Shown here: positions 17,797 to 27,031 of the stretch, one piece after another
Position numbering within the stretch: the stretch's first letter is position 1
How the letters are laid out: each line of letters begins with the position of its first letter
Assembly: GCA_016188075.1 (NCBI GenBank)
Contig: JACPIO010000005.1
Span: 1 to 50,965 of the forward strand
Source of the DNA: Candidatus Wolfebacteria bacterium
GTDB taxonomy: Bacteria > Patescibacteriota > Minisyncoccia > UBA6257 > UBA9933
Direction of reading: 5' to 3'
Length of the DNA: 50,965 bases
The notes under the pieces: model-generated
The model's input: the letters and a program-made list of their open reading frames with translations, nothing else
What the model was told of the DNA's origin: nothing
Database searches by the model: none
Program-made: the position numbers and the translations under genes

Positions 17797-17945
17797 CCCA
17801 GTAGTGAACCCGCGATTGGATTTCGCTCAATTTATTTTAATATGCCGCGATAAGTTATAAACTAATAAGAAATTACAATAAATTTAAAAATTAAACTCTG
17901 CTCGCGAAATCAAAAATAAATTATTATCGCGGGTCTACTACTGGG
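17797..17945. repeat. MITE-like element between pilB and pilC
   Basis: Terminal inverted repeats CCCAGTAGTGAACCCGCGAT and ATCGCGGGTCTACTACTGGG (18/20 match), AT-rich interior. Confidence 0.65.
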
Positions 17946-17946
17946 T

Positions 17947-18999
17947 ATGAATCTTTTTTCTCGCGTTTCAATCCAAGAGCAAATCCTTTTTGTTAAGTAT
18001 TTAGCCGTGATGACTAAAGCTGGGATGCCCATTTTGGATTCTCTCCAGCTTATGAAAAAACAGCGCATTTCGAAAATGATGACTAAAATTCTTGATCAAA
18101 TGATTAGCGACGTCTCTAATGGCCAGTTTCTCTTCGTCAGTCTGGAGAGGTTCCGAAATGTTTTTGGCGATTTTATGCTGAACATTATCCGCGTCGGCGA
18201 GACCAGCGGCATTCTCCATGAAAATTTGAATTATCTGGCCGAAGAACTAAAGAAGAAACAGGAATTGGGGCGGAAAGTGAAGGGAGCGCTCACCTATCCC
18301 ATTATTATTCTCTTTACGGCGACCGCCATCGTCGGTCTCTTGACGCTTTATGTTTTTCCGAAAATCCTGCCGGTCTTAAAGAATCTCAAAACCAAACCGC
18401 CCCTCCCCACCCGAATTCTGATTTCGATCTCGGATTTTATGACGGCTTACGGCGTCTTTGTGTTTTTAGGCGTCATCGTTGGCGGCATCCTTCTCTGGTT
18501 TCTTGTTTCCAAAGTAAAACCGGTAAAATTTTTATTTCATCGCATCGTCCTTATCACGCCCCTGGCCGGGAGAATATCCCGAAATTACAACTTGACTGCT
18601 TTCGCAAGGACCCTCGGGCTTCTCCTTAAAAGCGACATCAAGGTCGTTGAAGCTCTTTCGATGACGGCCGAGACAATGACCAATTTAGTCTACCGAGAAG
18701 AAATGAAAAAAGTAGCCGCGAACGTAAGCCGCGGCGAAGAAATTTCCAGGCATCTCGAAAATAAAACTTATCTTTTTCCTCCCATGCTTTCTCAGATGAT
18801 CGCCATCGGCGAGAAGACCGGCAACTTAAGCGAATCGCTGCTCTACCTTGCCGAGCTTTACGAAGCCGAGCTCGACGACCTCACAAAAAATCTATCGAGC
18901 GTCCTCGAACCGGTCCTGATGATTATTTTGGGCGTTATTGTCGGATTCATCGCCCTTTCGATTATCACGCCCATCTACCAGATGACTCAAAGTCTCTAA
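17947..18999 (+). CDS. pilC: Type II secretion F family / PilC inner-membrane protein
   Basis: Two F-domain repeats, e.g. LAVMTKAGMPILDSLQLM and FARTLGLLLKSDIKVVEALSM; final LEPVLMIILGVIVGFIALSIITPIYQM. Confidence 0.9.
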   Translation: MNLFSRVSIQEQILFVKYLAVMTKAGMPILDSLQLMKKQRISKMMTKILDQMISDVSNGQFLFVSLERFRNVFGDFMLNIIRVGETSGILHENLNYLAEELKKKQELGRKVKGALTYPIIILFTATAIVGLLTLYVFPKILPVLKNLKTKPPLPTRILISISDFMTAYGVFVFLGVIVGGILLWFLVSKVKPVKFLFHRIVLITPLAGRISRNYNLTAFARTLGLLLKSDIKVVEALSMTAETMTNLVYREEMKKVAANVSRGEEISRHLENKTYLFPPMLSQMIAIGEKTGNLSESLLYLAELYEAELDDLTKNLSSVLEPVLMIILGVIVGFIALSIITPIYQMTQSL

Positions 19000-19001
19000 T
19001 T

Positions 19002-20768
19002 ATGAAAAATCAAACGATTGAAACAGGATTCAGTCTCATTGAGACGCTCGTCGCCATTACCATCTTTATTATCGTTACTGCGCCGATTTATTTTGCCTAT
19101 TCTCAAATTCTCGATATCATCCAGAGAAACCAAGCGCGCTCTTACGCCGTGGCCGTTATTCAAAACCAAATTGAAACAGTGAGAAATATGCCCTATGCGG
19201 CAGTGGGCATTCAGGGCGGCTATCCCATCGGTCAACTCTTAGCCAATCAGACTGTCAATTATGAAGGCTACTCTTTTTCTCTCCAAACCACGGTTAAGAA
19301 TATTGACGATCCTTTTGACGGCACAGTGACAAGCACCCCACAGGACACCGCGCCGGCTGATTATAAATTAGTGGAACTCGTGATTACCTGCTCCAGTTGT
19401 CCAAATTTCTCTCCGTTCACGGTGACGACCAACGTCGCCCCCAAAGCATTGGAGACAGCCACCAATAATGGCTCTTTATTCATCAATGTTTTTGACGCCG
19501 CGGGTCAGCCGGTATCTCTGGCCAATGTTCACGTTTTTAATCCTTCGACTACTCCTCCGCTCACCATTGATGATACTACTAACATCGGCGGTCTCCTCCA
19601 ATTGGTTGACATTCCAACCAGCAGTATTGCTTACGAAATTTCCGTTTCGAAATCCGGTTTTTCATCGGAGACAACTTATCCCTTGGGAGCGCCGGGGAAT
19701 CCTAATCCCGTAAAACCCCATGCCACAGTGGCCCAAGCACAGTTAACGCAAATAAGTTTTGTCATTGACCGAACCAGCACTCTGAATTTCAAAACTGCTG
19801 ACGCCTTCTGCCGCGCTCTACCCAATGTCGAATTTACCCAAACCGGCGCAAAATTAATCGGCACGAGCCCGGATATTTTTAAATACCAAAGCAGTTCGGC
19901 AACAGACGTAAATGGCCGGAAAACCGTGAGCAATATCGAATGGGATACCTATAATTTCGCGGTCTCAAGCACTGCTTATGATTTAAGCGGCACCTCCCCG
20001 GTTTTGCCCATAGTCCTTAATCCTTCAAGCACCTCCAATCTCGCATGGCTTCTTGCCCCCCGGAAACCTCGAACCCTGCTTGTTACGGTAAGGGACCAGA
20101 ACGGGAACCTCATTGACGATGCCAAAGTGGAATTATCCAAAACCGGTTTTAGCCAAGTCGCCTTTACCAAAAGAAGGCCTCTCGATCAAACTGATTGGTC
20201 TCAAAGCGGCTACGCAAGTCAAAGCGGCAATATCGAAGCAGAAGCAACGCCGGGCGAACTAAAACTTCTTGCGATAAACGGAAAATATCCGACCACGACC
20301 ATCGAGTGGCTCATCTCCAACACCTTTGATTTAGGAACGACAACCACTGCCCTCTACACTTTAGATTGGCAACCTCAAAGTCAACCCATGGAAACCGGCC
20401 CGGATAGTCTCAAATTCCAAATAGCTTCCAATAACGACCAGAGCAGTTGGAACTTTTTAGGACCAGACAACAGCACGAGCACTTTCTATACTGCCACCAC
20501 TACCCCCGTGAATCTCATCCACGCGAACAATCGCTATCTGCGCTATAAGGTTTATCTAAAAACCGATAATGAAAATTTTACCCCCCTGCTTCAGGATTTC
20601 TCCATTAACTTCTCTTCTCCTTGCATCCCCTCGGGCCAGGCCTTCCTTAATAATCTCTCGGCCGGCACCTACACCCTCACCATTCAAAAAGCCGGTTTTC
20701 AAACTTTTAGCAATTCCCTATCAATCGATAATGACTGGCAAAGTTATATTGCCACTCTCGAGCCATGA
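19002..20768 (+). CDS. Prepilin-like protein with carboxypeptidase-regulatory-like domains
   Basis: N-terminal ETGFSLIETLVAITIFIIVTAPIYF type III signal; later NGSLFINVFDAAGQPVSLANVHV and LLVTVRDQNGNLIDDAKVEL. Confidence 0.8.
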   Translation: MKNQTIETGFSLIETLVAITIFIIVTAPIYFAYSQILDIIQRNQARSYAVAVIQNQIETVRNMPYAAVGIQGGYPIGQLLANQTVNYEGYSFSLQTTVKNIDDPFDGTVTSTPQDTAPADYKLVELVITCSSCPNFSPFTVTTNVAPKALETATNNGSLFINVFDAAGQPVSLANVHVFNPSTTPPLTIDDTTNIGGLLQLVDIPTSSIAYEISVSKSGFSSETTYPLGAPGNPNPVKPHATVAQAQLTQISFVIDRTSTLNFKTADAFCRALPNVEFTQTGAKLIGTSPDIFKYQSSSATDVNGRKTVSNIEWDTYNFAVSSTAYDLSGTSPVLPIVLNPSSTSNLAWLLAPRKPRTLLVTVRDQNGNLIDDAKVELSKTGFSQVAFTKRRPLDQTDWSQSGYASQSGNIEAEATPGELKLLAINGKYPTTTIEWLISNTFDLGTTTTALYTLDWQPQSQPMETGPDSLKFQIASNNDQSSWNFLGPDNSTSTFYTATTTPVNLIHANNRYLRYKVYLKTDNENFTPLLQDFSINFSSPCIPSGQAFLNNLSAGTYTLTIQKAGFQTFSNSLSIDNDWQSYIATLEP

Positions 20769-22438
20769 AGAAATTTAATTTGTTCCTTTTTGTAATAATC
20801 GGTTTTGCCCTCATCATTTGGAGCGCGCCCTCACTCGCTTCTGCCGCTCCTCTTAAATATTTTGAATTTGCTCCGGACTCGAATTTAAACCTTAATATCG
20901 CCTCCGCTCCCACTCCTTATCAAATTTTCTATCCTCAAAATGATTTTCTAAGCGGTTTTGATCTCTGGCTTTCTAATAACGGCTCCGGAGGCACAGCCTC
21001 TTTTGGTTTAAGAGACGCCCAAGACGCGCTTCTTACGGCGAAAACCGTTTTTATTCCCTATCTTCCCGAAAAGTGGGGCGGTCAAATATTCCATATTGAT
21101 TTTGATAATCCGGTAGCAGTCTCGAGTTCCGCTCTCTATAAAATTAAAATGTTAAGCTCAATGCCCAATCTGCGAATTTATTACACTACTCGAATCCAGC
21201 TTTTAGAGCATAACGCCCTTTCTCTACCCGTTATCCTAAGCATTGTGGGGCCAGCCCGTTTAGGCGACATAGACCAATCCTTTTCCTTTAAATTCGCTCT
21301 TTACGAGGAAAACGATACTCTCCCGCCGATTATCGCGAACGTAACCTCGTCAATAATCTCTTCTCAAGCATTCCAATTACTCTTCAACACTAATGAACCA
21401 GTGGACTATCGCGTTACCTTAAATCCAGTTCAGGGAGGCGCGAGTCAAATCCAAGATTGGATGGGTAGTTATAATTTTTGCAATCTGGGTATTTTAAATT
21501 GCGGCGCAACCTTCTCGATTTTTCCCGGCGCTTCATACAACTACGAAATTCAGGCTAAAGACTACGCTCAAAATACGAGTTTAGTCGGCGGATCCTTGGG
21601 AACCTCGGCCAATCCGCCGCCGGATAATTCTCCGCCCCCAGAAACTTCATTAGTCAGTCCGCCGGTTATCTTCGGCGCTTATCTCGCGGCCTCGACTCCC
21701 CGCTCCGTAAAAATTACTTGGCAAACCGATAAAGCGGCTGACAGCAGTCTAAAAATAAGCCTTGATTCTCTGGGTAATCAGATTGTTGCTTCAGTCGTTG
21801 ATACCACCCCGGAATTAATCCATACCCTGGACACTCCGAATGTCCTTACTCCGGAAACCAATTATTTTGCTATTTTAAGTTCGGGCGCCTCTGGCGCCTC
21901 CGCGAACCAAATCTTAAGTTTTAAAACCACGGCCGAAGCGCAAGCAGGGGTAAGCGCGGTAAGCAGTCAAGGCATACCCAATTCTAATTCTAATAATGTC
22001 TCTCCTTTGGGATCTTCAGGAATCACTCCGGTAACAAGCGGTAATTCTCCGCTATCAGAAGCGAAAATTAGTCTTTCCGAAGACGACGCAGGAAAAGCAA
22101 TTCTAACCATAGAGTGGCAAGCTCCGAGTTACGGCGAACCGAAACAAGGTTATCGCATCCATATCTTCAACGAAAGGAACGAACTAACCAGAGAAGTGTC
22201 TATCCCAGCCGGCACTCATCGGATTAGAATCTCTGATTTAGAAGCGGGCCAGTATCGGGTATTAATTTACGCCAATCAGGGAGGTATCCTCGAACGGATC
22301 GCCGAAGAAGCGACGCTTACCATCCATGAAAAATCAGTTTCGTTTTTCCAAAGCTTTTCTTTTTATGTTCTCATCGGCGTCATTCTCATCCTCGCGGCTA
22401 TTATCGCCTTTTATGTTATCCGACTTAAGCAAGTATAA
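20765..22438 (+). CDS. Secreted/anchored protein with FnIII-like domains, pilus operon
   Basis: Signal peptide; VKITWQTDKAADSSLKI and LTIEWQAPSYGEPKQGYRIHIF; C-terminal TM; ATGA overlap with the preceding ORF. Confidence 0.7.
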   Translation: MKKFNLFLFVIIGFALIIWSAPSLASAAPLKYFEFAPDSNLNLNIASAPTPYQIFYPQNDFLSGFDLWLSNNGSGGTASFGLRDAQDALLTAKTVFIPYLPEKWGGQIFHIDFDNPVAVSSSALYKIKMLSSMPNLRIYYTTRIQLLEHNALSLPVILSIVGPARLGDIDQSFSFKFALYEENDTLPPIIANVTSSIISSQAFQLLFNTNEPVDYRVTLNPVQGGASQIQDWMGSYNFCNLGILNCGATFSIFPGASYNYEIQAKDYAQNTSLVGGSLGTSANPPPDNSPPPETSLVSPPVIFGAYLAASTPRSVKITWQTDKAADSSLKISLDSLGNQIVASVVDTTPELIHTLDTPNVLTPETNYFAILSSGASGASANQILSFKTTAEAQAGVSAVSSQGIPNSNSNNVSPLGSSGITPVTSGNSPLSEAKISLSEDDAGKAILTIEWQAPSYGEPKQGYRIHIFNERNELTREVSIPAGTHRIRISDLEAGQYRVLIYANQGGILERIAEEATLTIHEKSVSFFQSFSFYVLIGVILILAAIIAFYVIRLKQV

Positions 22439-22442
22439 ATTT

Positions 22443-23030
22443 ATGAAGGGATTCACTCTGGTGGAGCTGATGCTGGGTTTTTCAATCATTTTGGTTATTG
22501 TCGCGGCGGCCGGATTATTTTCCGGCAATGTCTTGAACTTAAATAACATCTTCAAGGGAACTTTGGAAACGCGGGAAGAAGCCGGGCAAACTCTCCAAGC
22601 CATGGTAACCGAAATCCGCTCTCTCGCGCCGTCCAATATCGGCGGTTATCCCATCGAGGCCGCGGCCAGCAGTTCTCTTGTTTTTTTTAGCGACATTGAT
22701 ACCGACGGACTATTCGAACGAGTAAGATATTTCGTGGATGGCAATAACCTAAAAAAAGGAACCGTCAAACCAACAGGCAGTCCTTTGACTTATAATCCGG
22801 GAAATGAAATTATTACCGAACAAATTCATAACCTGATTTTAACCGCCTCCTCAACGTTTTCCTACTACGACGCGAATTACACCGGCATCGAACCTCCACT
22901 CGTTTTTCCGGTCAATACTTCTCTCATCCGAACGATCGGCGTTCGGATTGCCGCCCAGAAACAAAATCAAGGCGCGCCTTCCTCTTTTACCATTCAAGTT
23001 ACTCCCCGAAATTTACGAAGTAATCTATGA
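22443..23030 (+). CDS. Prepilin-like protein
   Basis: MKGFTLVELMLGFSIILVIVAAAGLFSG; start chosen downstream of the track ORF start. Confidence 0.8.
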   Translation: MKGFTLVELMLGFSIILVIVAAAGLFSGNVLNLNNIFKGTLETREEAGQTLQAMVTEIRSLAPSNIGGYPIEAAASSSLVFFSDIDTDGLFERVRYFVDGNNLKKGTVKPTGSPLTYNPGNEIITEQIHNLILTASSTFSYYDANYTGIEPPLVFPVNTSLIRTIGVRIAAQKQNQGAPSSFTIQVTPRNLRSNL

Positions 23031-24505
23031 GAACAACTAACAACACAAAAAAGGGTCAGTTAACTCTTCAGCTTCTAATTTTTGGCGGAGTGGCTGTCAT
23101 TTTCTTGGCTGGTTTTTTGATTTGGCTGGATAGCGCTTCTAAATCAACAATTAGAAATCTGGATAAGGCGCAGGCCTTCGTCGTTGCCGAAGCCGGTATT
23201 GAGTATTATCGCTGGCACTTGGCCCACGCTCCTCAAGATTTTAGCGATGGCACCACCACTCCGGGTCCCTATATTCACGACTATACGGATAAAAATGGAA
23301 ATGTATTGGGACAATTCGTTTTAAATATTACGCCCCCGCCGGTTGGTTCGAGCGTAGTAACCATCGAATCAAAAGGGAAGTTGAGCTCCGACCCCACCGT
23401 AGAAAAAACCATTAAAGTAAGGATGGGTATTCCTTCTTTTGCTAAGTTCGCCGCCGTCTTAAATGAGAATGTTCGTTTCGGTCCAGGCACCGAGGTTTTC
23501 GGCGCCGTCCACTCGAACTCTGGGGTTCGCTTTGACGGTATAGCTCACAATCTGGTAACCAGCGGCCTTGCCTCCTATGATGACCCTGATCATAGTGACA
23601 CGAATCTTGAATTTGGAGTTCACACGCATGTTAACCCCCCGCCCGGCACCGGCACTACTTCATCCTTCCGACCATTGGAGGCGCCGCCCAATCCCGTGCC
23701 TGATCGACCAGACGTCTTTCTCGCTGGCCGTCAGTTTCCGGTGCCTACCGTGGACTTTGTCGGCATTACCCAAACTCTTGCTCAAATCAAAGCTGACGCC
23801 CAAGCCGGCGGTTTCTACGCTCCTTCTTCAACCGCGTTTGGTTACGACATTCAACTTAAAACCAATAATACCTTTGACCTCTACCGCGTAACCGGCCTTG
23901 TCCCCTCTCCTTCCTCTGATTGCGCTAAATCTCAAACGCAAGGCGGCGGGGATCAAAGCGGCTGGGGTACATGGAGCATCCAAGCCGAAACTTTTCTCGG
24001 CAACAATCCTATTCCGGCCAATGGTTTAATCTTCATCGAAGATGATGTTTGGGTTAAAGGTCAAATAAATGCGAGCCGCGTTACCATTGCTTCAGCTCGG
24101 TTCCCGGACAATTCCGCGACAAGAAGCAGTATCACTATAAACGACAATCTTCTCTATACCAATTACGACGGTCGTGACGCTATTAGTCTTCTTGCTCAAA
24201 AAAATATTAATATCGGCTGGGTCAGTCAGGATATTTTGCGGGTTGATGCCGCTTTGATGGCGCAAAATGGCCGCGTGGGCCGATATTACTACAATGGTTT
24301 TTGCGCTCCTTATCACGCAAGAAATACCATTACCACCTACGGTATGATTGCTTCCGCAAAAAGATACGGCTTTGCTTATGCTAATGGCACCGGCTATCAA
24401 ACGCGCAATCTTATTTACGATTCCAATCTTCTTTATGGTCCGCCGCCGAGTTTCCCTCTGACAACGGATTCCTATCAAACAATCTCTTGGGATGAAACCA
24501 AATGA
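23027..24505 (+). CDS. PilX-like pilus-associated protein
   Basis: GQLTLQLLIFGGVAVIFLAGFLIWLDSASKSTIRNLDKAQAFVVAEAGIEYYRWHLAHA; ATGA overlap. Confidence 0.75.
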   Translation: MRTTNNTKKGQLTLQLLIFGGVAVIFLAGFLIWLDSASKSTIRNLDKAQAFVVAEAGIEYYRWHLAHAPQDFSDGTTTPGPYIHDYTDKNGNVLGQFVLNITPPPVGSSVVTIESKGKLSSDPTVEKTIKVRMGIPSFAKFAAVLNENVRFGPGTEVFGAVHSNSGVRFDGIAHNLVTSGLASYDDPDHSDTNLEFGVHTHVNPPPGTGTTSSFRPLEAPPNPVPDRPDVFLAGRQFPVPTVDFVGITQTLAQIKADAQAGGFYAPSSTAFGYDIQLKTNNTFDLYRVTGLVPSPSSDCAKSQTQGGGDQSGWGTWSIQAETFLGNNPIPANGLIFIEDDVWVKGQINASRVTIASARFPDNSATRSSITINDNLLYTNYDGRDAISLLAQKNINIGWVSQDILRVDAALMAQNGRVGRYYYNGFCAPYHARNTITTYGMIASAKRYGFAYANGTGYQTRNLIYDSNLLYGPPPSFPLTTDSYQTISWDETK

Positions 24506-24957
24506 TGAAACCAAATAAAAATTTAAGCGAGGGCGGTATCACCCTCATTGAATTGCTTCTCACCGTAGCTATCGCCGCTATCCTCGGCGCCGCTATTCTT
24601 TATTTTTTAAATCCGGCGAGTCAGTACGCCGCAGCCAGAAACAACCAGCGCGTAACTCACATAAACACCTTGGCCGGCGCCGTGCGCTCAAGAATCACCG
24701 ACAACCACGGCGTCTTCGAAACTAATTGCGTAAGCGGCCCCCTGCCCGGAACCACAACCACGCTGGGCAGCGGCCCTGGCAATTACAATATTGAACCCTG
24801 CCTCATTCCTACTTATCTTTCGGTAATGCCCCTTGATCCATCAAACGGCACCTCGAGTTCTACCGGTTATTCGATTGTCTATACGAGTACCACGCGTCAG
24901 TTCGTTGTCGGCGCGCCCAATGCCGAATTGGGCCAGACGATTTCGGTTACGAGGTAG
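24502..24957 (+). CDS. Prepilin/pilin
   Basis: EGGITLIELLLTVAIAAILGAAILYFLNPASQYAAARNNQR; ATGA overlap. Confidence 0.85.
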   Translation: MMKPNKNLSEGGITLIELLLTVAIAAILGAAILYFLNPASQYAAARNNQRVTHINTLAGAVRSRITDNHGVFETNCVSGPLPGTTTTLGSGPGNYNIEPCLIPTYLSVMPLDPSNGTSSSTGYSIVYTSTTRQFVVGAPNAELGQTISVTR

Positions 24958-25068
24958 ATTTTTAACCCCTCTGTTCTTGTCTTTATACAACCCCTCTTAA
25001 ACCCCCTTCCACTTTTTGTCCGCGCCTCAAGGAACTCTTGCATAAATACAGTGACTGGCCTCCTTTCT

Positions 25069-25854
25069 TTATTTTTTCCGACAGATAAAAATCATCTGTT
25101 CGCTGCTTGGCTTATATGGTTTTAGGTTGAAATCGCCATAAACTTTTACCGGACGCAAACCAACTTCATCCAATAAGGACTGGATTTCCAGAAATGTAGA
25201 TTGATACGCGGAAACAGGATAATGCCATCGCTTAATAGAACCGTCCATTTTTAATATTTCCATAAAGTAATGTATTTGGAATATATGTTCTTCGGGAACT
25301 TGTACGGCAGAAGAAAGGCTCCAAGTTTCATTTTTTATTACTCGTGAAAAATGATGCCTTATGATGTATTCTTTAGATAGGTCATTGGGAGAAAAAAGAT
25401 CGAAAGCGAATAAGCCGTTTTTATCAAGATGCTTGACTATATTTCTTAGAGCTTCGTGTTGTCTTTTTCTTGTTTCTCTCGGTGTATAGTATGTTCCGTC
25501 TTTCTGGGCCAGATACGCCAAGCTGTCAAAAGACAGGAAAATGAAAGTGAATTGCTTATTTTTAAGAAGAGGAGAATAAAATTTGATTAAATCATCTTGA
25601 AAAATTTTTACCTTTTTGACCTTCAATGTTTCGATTTTCTTTTTTGCAATCTCCAGCATGGCAGTATTTATGTCAAAGCCCCAGATTTCTTTTCCTGATC
25701 GCGCGATAGGGGCAAGGATTCGTCCGGTTCCGCATCCACATTCCAAAATCGGCCCGTCAACTTTTTGAGCCAATTTGTAATAAAAATCCACGTCATCTTT
25801 TTTATTCTTATATTCTAAATCGTAAAAATTTGCGTAAAGTTGCTCTTTATTCAT
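25069..25854 (-). CDS. SAM-dependent methyltransferase (paralogue 1)
   Basis: GPILECGCGTGRILAPIARSGKEIWGFDINTAML; 261 aa, near-identical architecture to 31078-31863. Confidence 0.9.
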   Translation of the reverse strand: MNKEQLYANFYDLEYKNKKDDVDFYYKLAQKVDGPILECGCGTGRILAPIARSGKEIWGFDINTAMLEIAKKKIETLKVKKVKIFQDDLIKFYSPLLKNKQFTFIFLSFDSLAYLAQKDGTYYTPRETRKRQHEALRNIVKHLDKNGLFAFDLFSPNDLSKEYIIRHHFSRVIKNETWSLSSAVQVPEEHIFQIHYFMEILKMDGSIKRWHYPVSAYQSTFLEIQSLLDEVGLRPVKVYGDFNLKPYKPSSEQMIFICRKK

Positions 25855-25941
25855 AGTAATTTAATTATATCAATAAAACCTAAACAAACAATAATCATGG
25901 AAAAAATCATTATTAAGCTTTCAGATGTAATTAAAAAATTC

Positions 25942-26457
25942 TCACGATCTTTTTCTCAAAAACCAATAGACAATCAAAAGCGTTCCATAGTTTAAAGCGA
26001 TAAACCACGGGTGGGCCCAGGAAAAACCGTCGAGCTTAAAACCAGACAGCGGCCAAAGAAACGGAGTCGGAAAAAAACGATAGGAGTGAGTCGGGATATC
26101 AAAAAGAATATGAAGCAACCATCCACTCATCTCCCAAAAAGGACGCTTGAATATTATAAAGACAATCCCAAAAATCAGAAAGAAAACAACAAGGCTGTGA
26201 CTTAAATTGTACAAAGAAGAGGCCAGTCGGAAAATCCAGAGCGTGTTTTGCGAAGGCGGCTCGGACTCCTCGGGTCGCGGCAAATCAGCCGGCGTTAAAT
26301 TGCCCAAAATTAAATTAGTTATAACCCAAACAAAGGGAATGGCAAAGGCGAATAAATCCGGAAAAACTCCCCAGAAAAACGCCAACCAAAAATTCAATTT
26401 TAAATTAACGGCTTTAGCGCCTGCTCCGGCCCAAAGCCCGTGCGAAAAAATATCCAT
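25942..26457 (-). CDS. Membrane-bound metal-dependent hydrolase-like (YdjM-type) protein
   Basis: MDIFSHGLWAGAGAKAVNLKLNFWLAFFWGVFPDLFAF...LLHILFDIPTH. Confidence 0.65.
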   Translation of the reverse strand: MDIFSHGLWAGAGAKAVNLKLNFWLAFFWGVFPDLFAFAIPFVWVITNLILGNLTPADLPRPEESEPPSQNTLWIFRLASSLYNLSHSLVVFFLIFGIVFIIFKRPFWEMSGWLLHILFDIPTHSYRFFPTPFLWPLSGFKLDGFSWAHPWFIALNYGTLLIVYWFLRKRS

Positions 26458-26466
26458 AATGTAAAA

Positions 26467-26515
26467 TTATACCATCTAATAATTACCACTTACCAATTAC
26501 TATAATTACTAATGT
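26467..26515. repeat. Heptamer tandem repeat
   Basis: TTACCAC TTACCAA TTACTAT AATTACTAATG. Confidence 0.6.
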
Positions 26516-26518
26516 ACC

Positions 26519-26560
26519 TGTGGATAACTGATTTGACTCCAAGGCAACCTATCTTATAAT
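26519..26560 (+). promoter_or_regulatory. Promoter with DnaA-box-like TGTGGATAACT upstream of the -35
   Basis: TGTGGATAA (26519-26527), TTGACT (26533-26538), 16 nt, TATAAT (26555-26560); ATG at 26567. Confidence 0.75.
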
Positions 26561-26566
26561 AAAGCT

Positions 26567-27013
26567 ATGGATACTTCAAAAAATAAATTAATCTCTGTTT
26601 TTGCCGTTGGTTTCGTGGTCGGGGCAATCATCTTTTTCTTCGCGGGCTCCCAATATGCCAAACCCAAGCCCATCGCGAACCCGTTCGCAGGCGTTCAAAA
26701 AGCCGTTACCGGAAAAGTCGTTGCTATCCAAAATGGCGTTTTAACCGTGGAGGTAAGCGCTTTAGCTTTAGGTGTTCAAACTACCAATTACACGGTTCAG
26801 ACTAATCAAAGTACTGTTTTTGAAAAAGTTACCTTACCTAAAGCTCTAGCCGAAGGCAAAGCCAATCCCTTTGAAACCAAACCTACGGCGTCAGCTCCAG
26901 CCAAACTTTCCGATATTTTAGTCGGCGATACGGTCACGGCTTCGAGCGAGGAAAATTTTTCCGGCAAAACCGAATTTACCGCCCTGAAAATCGAACTTAG
27001 AATTTACGAGTAA
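26567..27013 (+). CDS. Small membrane-anchored protein with NPF motifs
   Basis: MDTSKNKLISVFAVGFVVGAIIFFFAGSQYAKPKPIANPFAGVQKAVTGKVVAI...KANPFETKP. Confidence 0.7.
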   Translation: MDTSKNKLISVFAVGFVVGAIIFFFAGSQYAKPKPIANPFAGVQKAVTGKVVAIQNGVLTVEVSALALGVQTTNYTVQTNQSTVFEKVTLPKALAEGKANPFETKPTASAPAKLSDILVGDTVTASSEENFSGKTEFTALKIELRIYE

Positions 27014-27031
27014 AAATCTATAAAATTTCCG

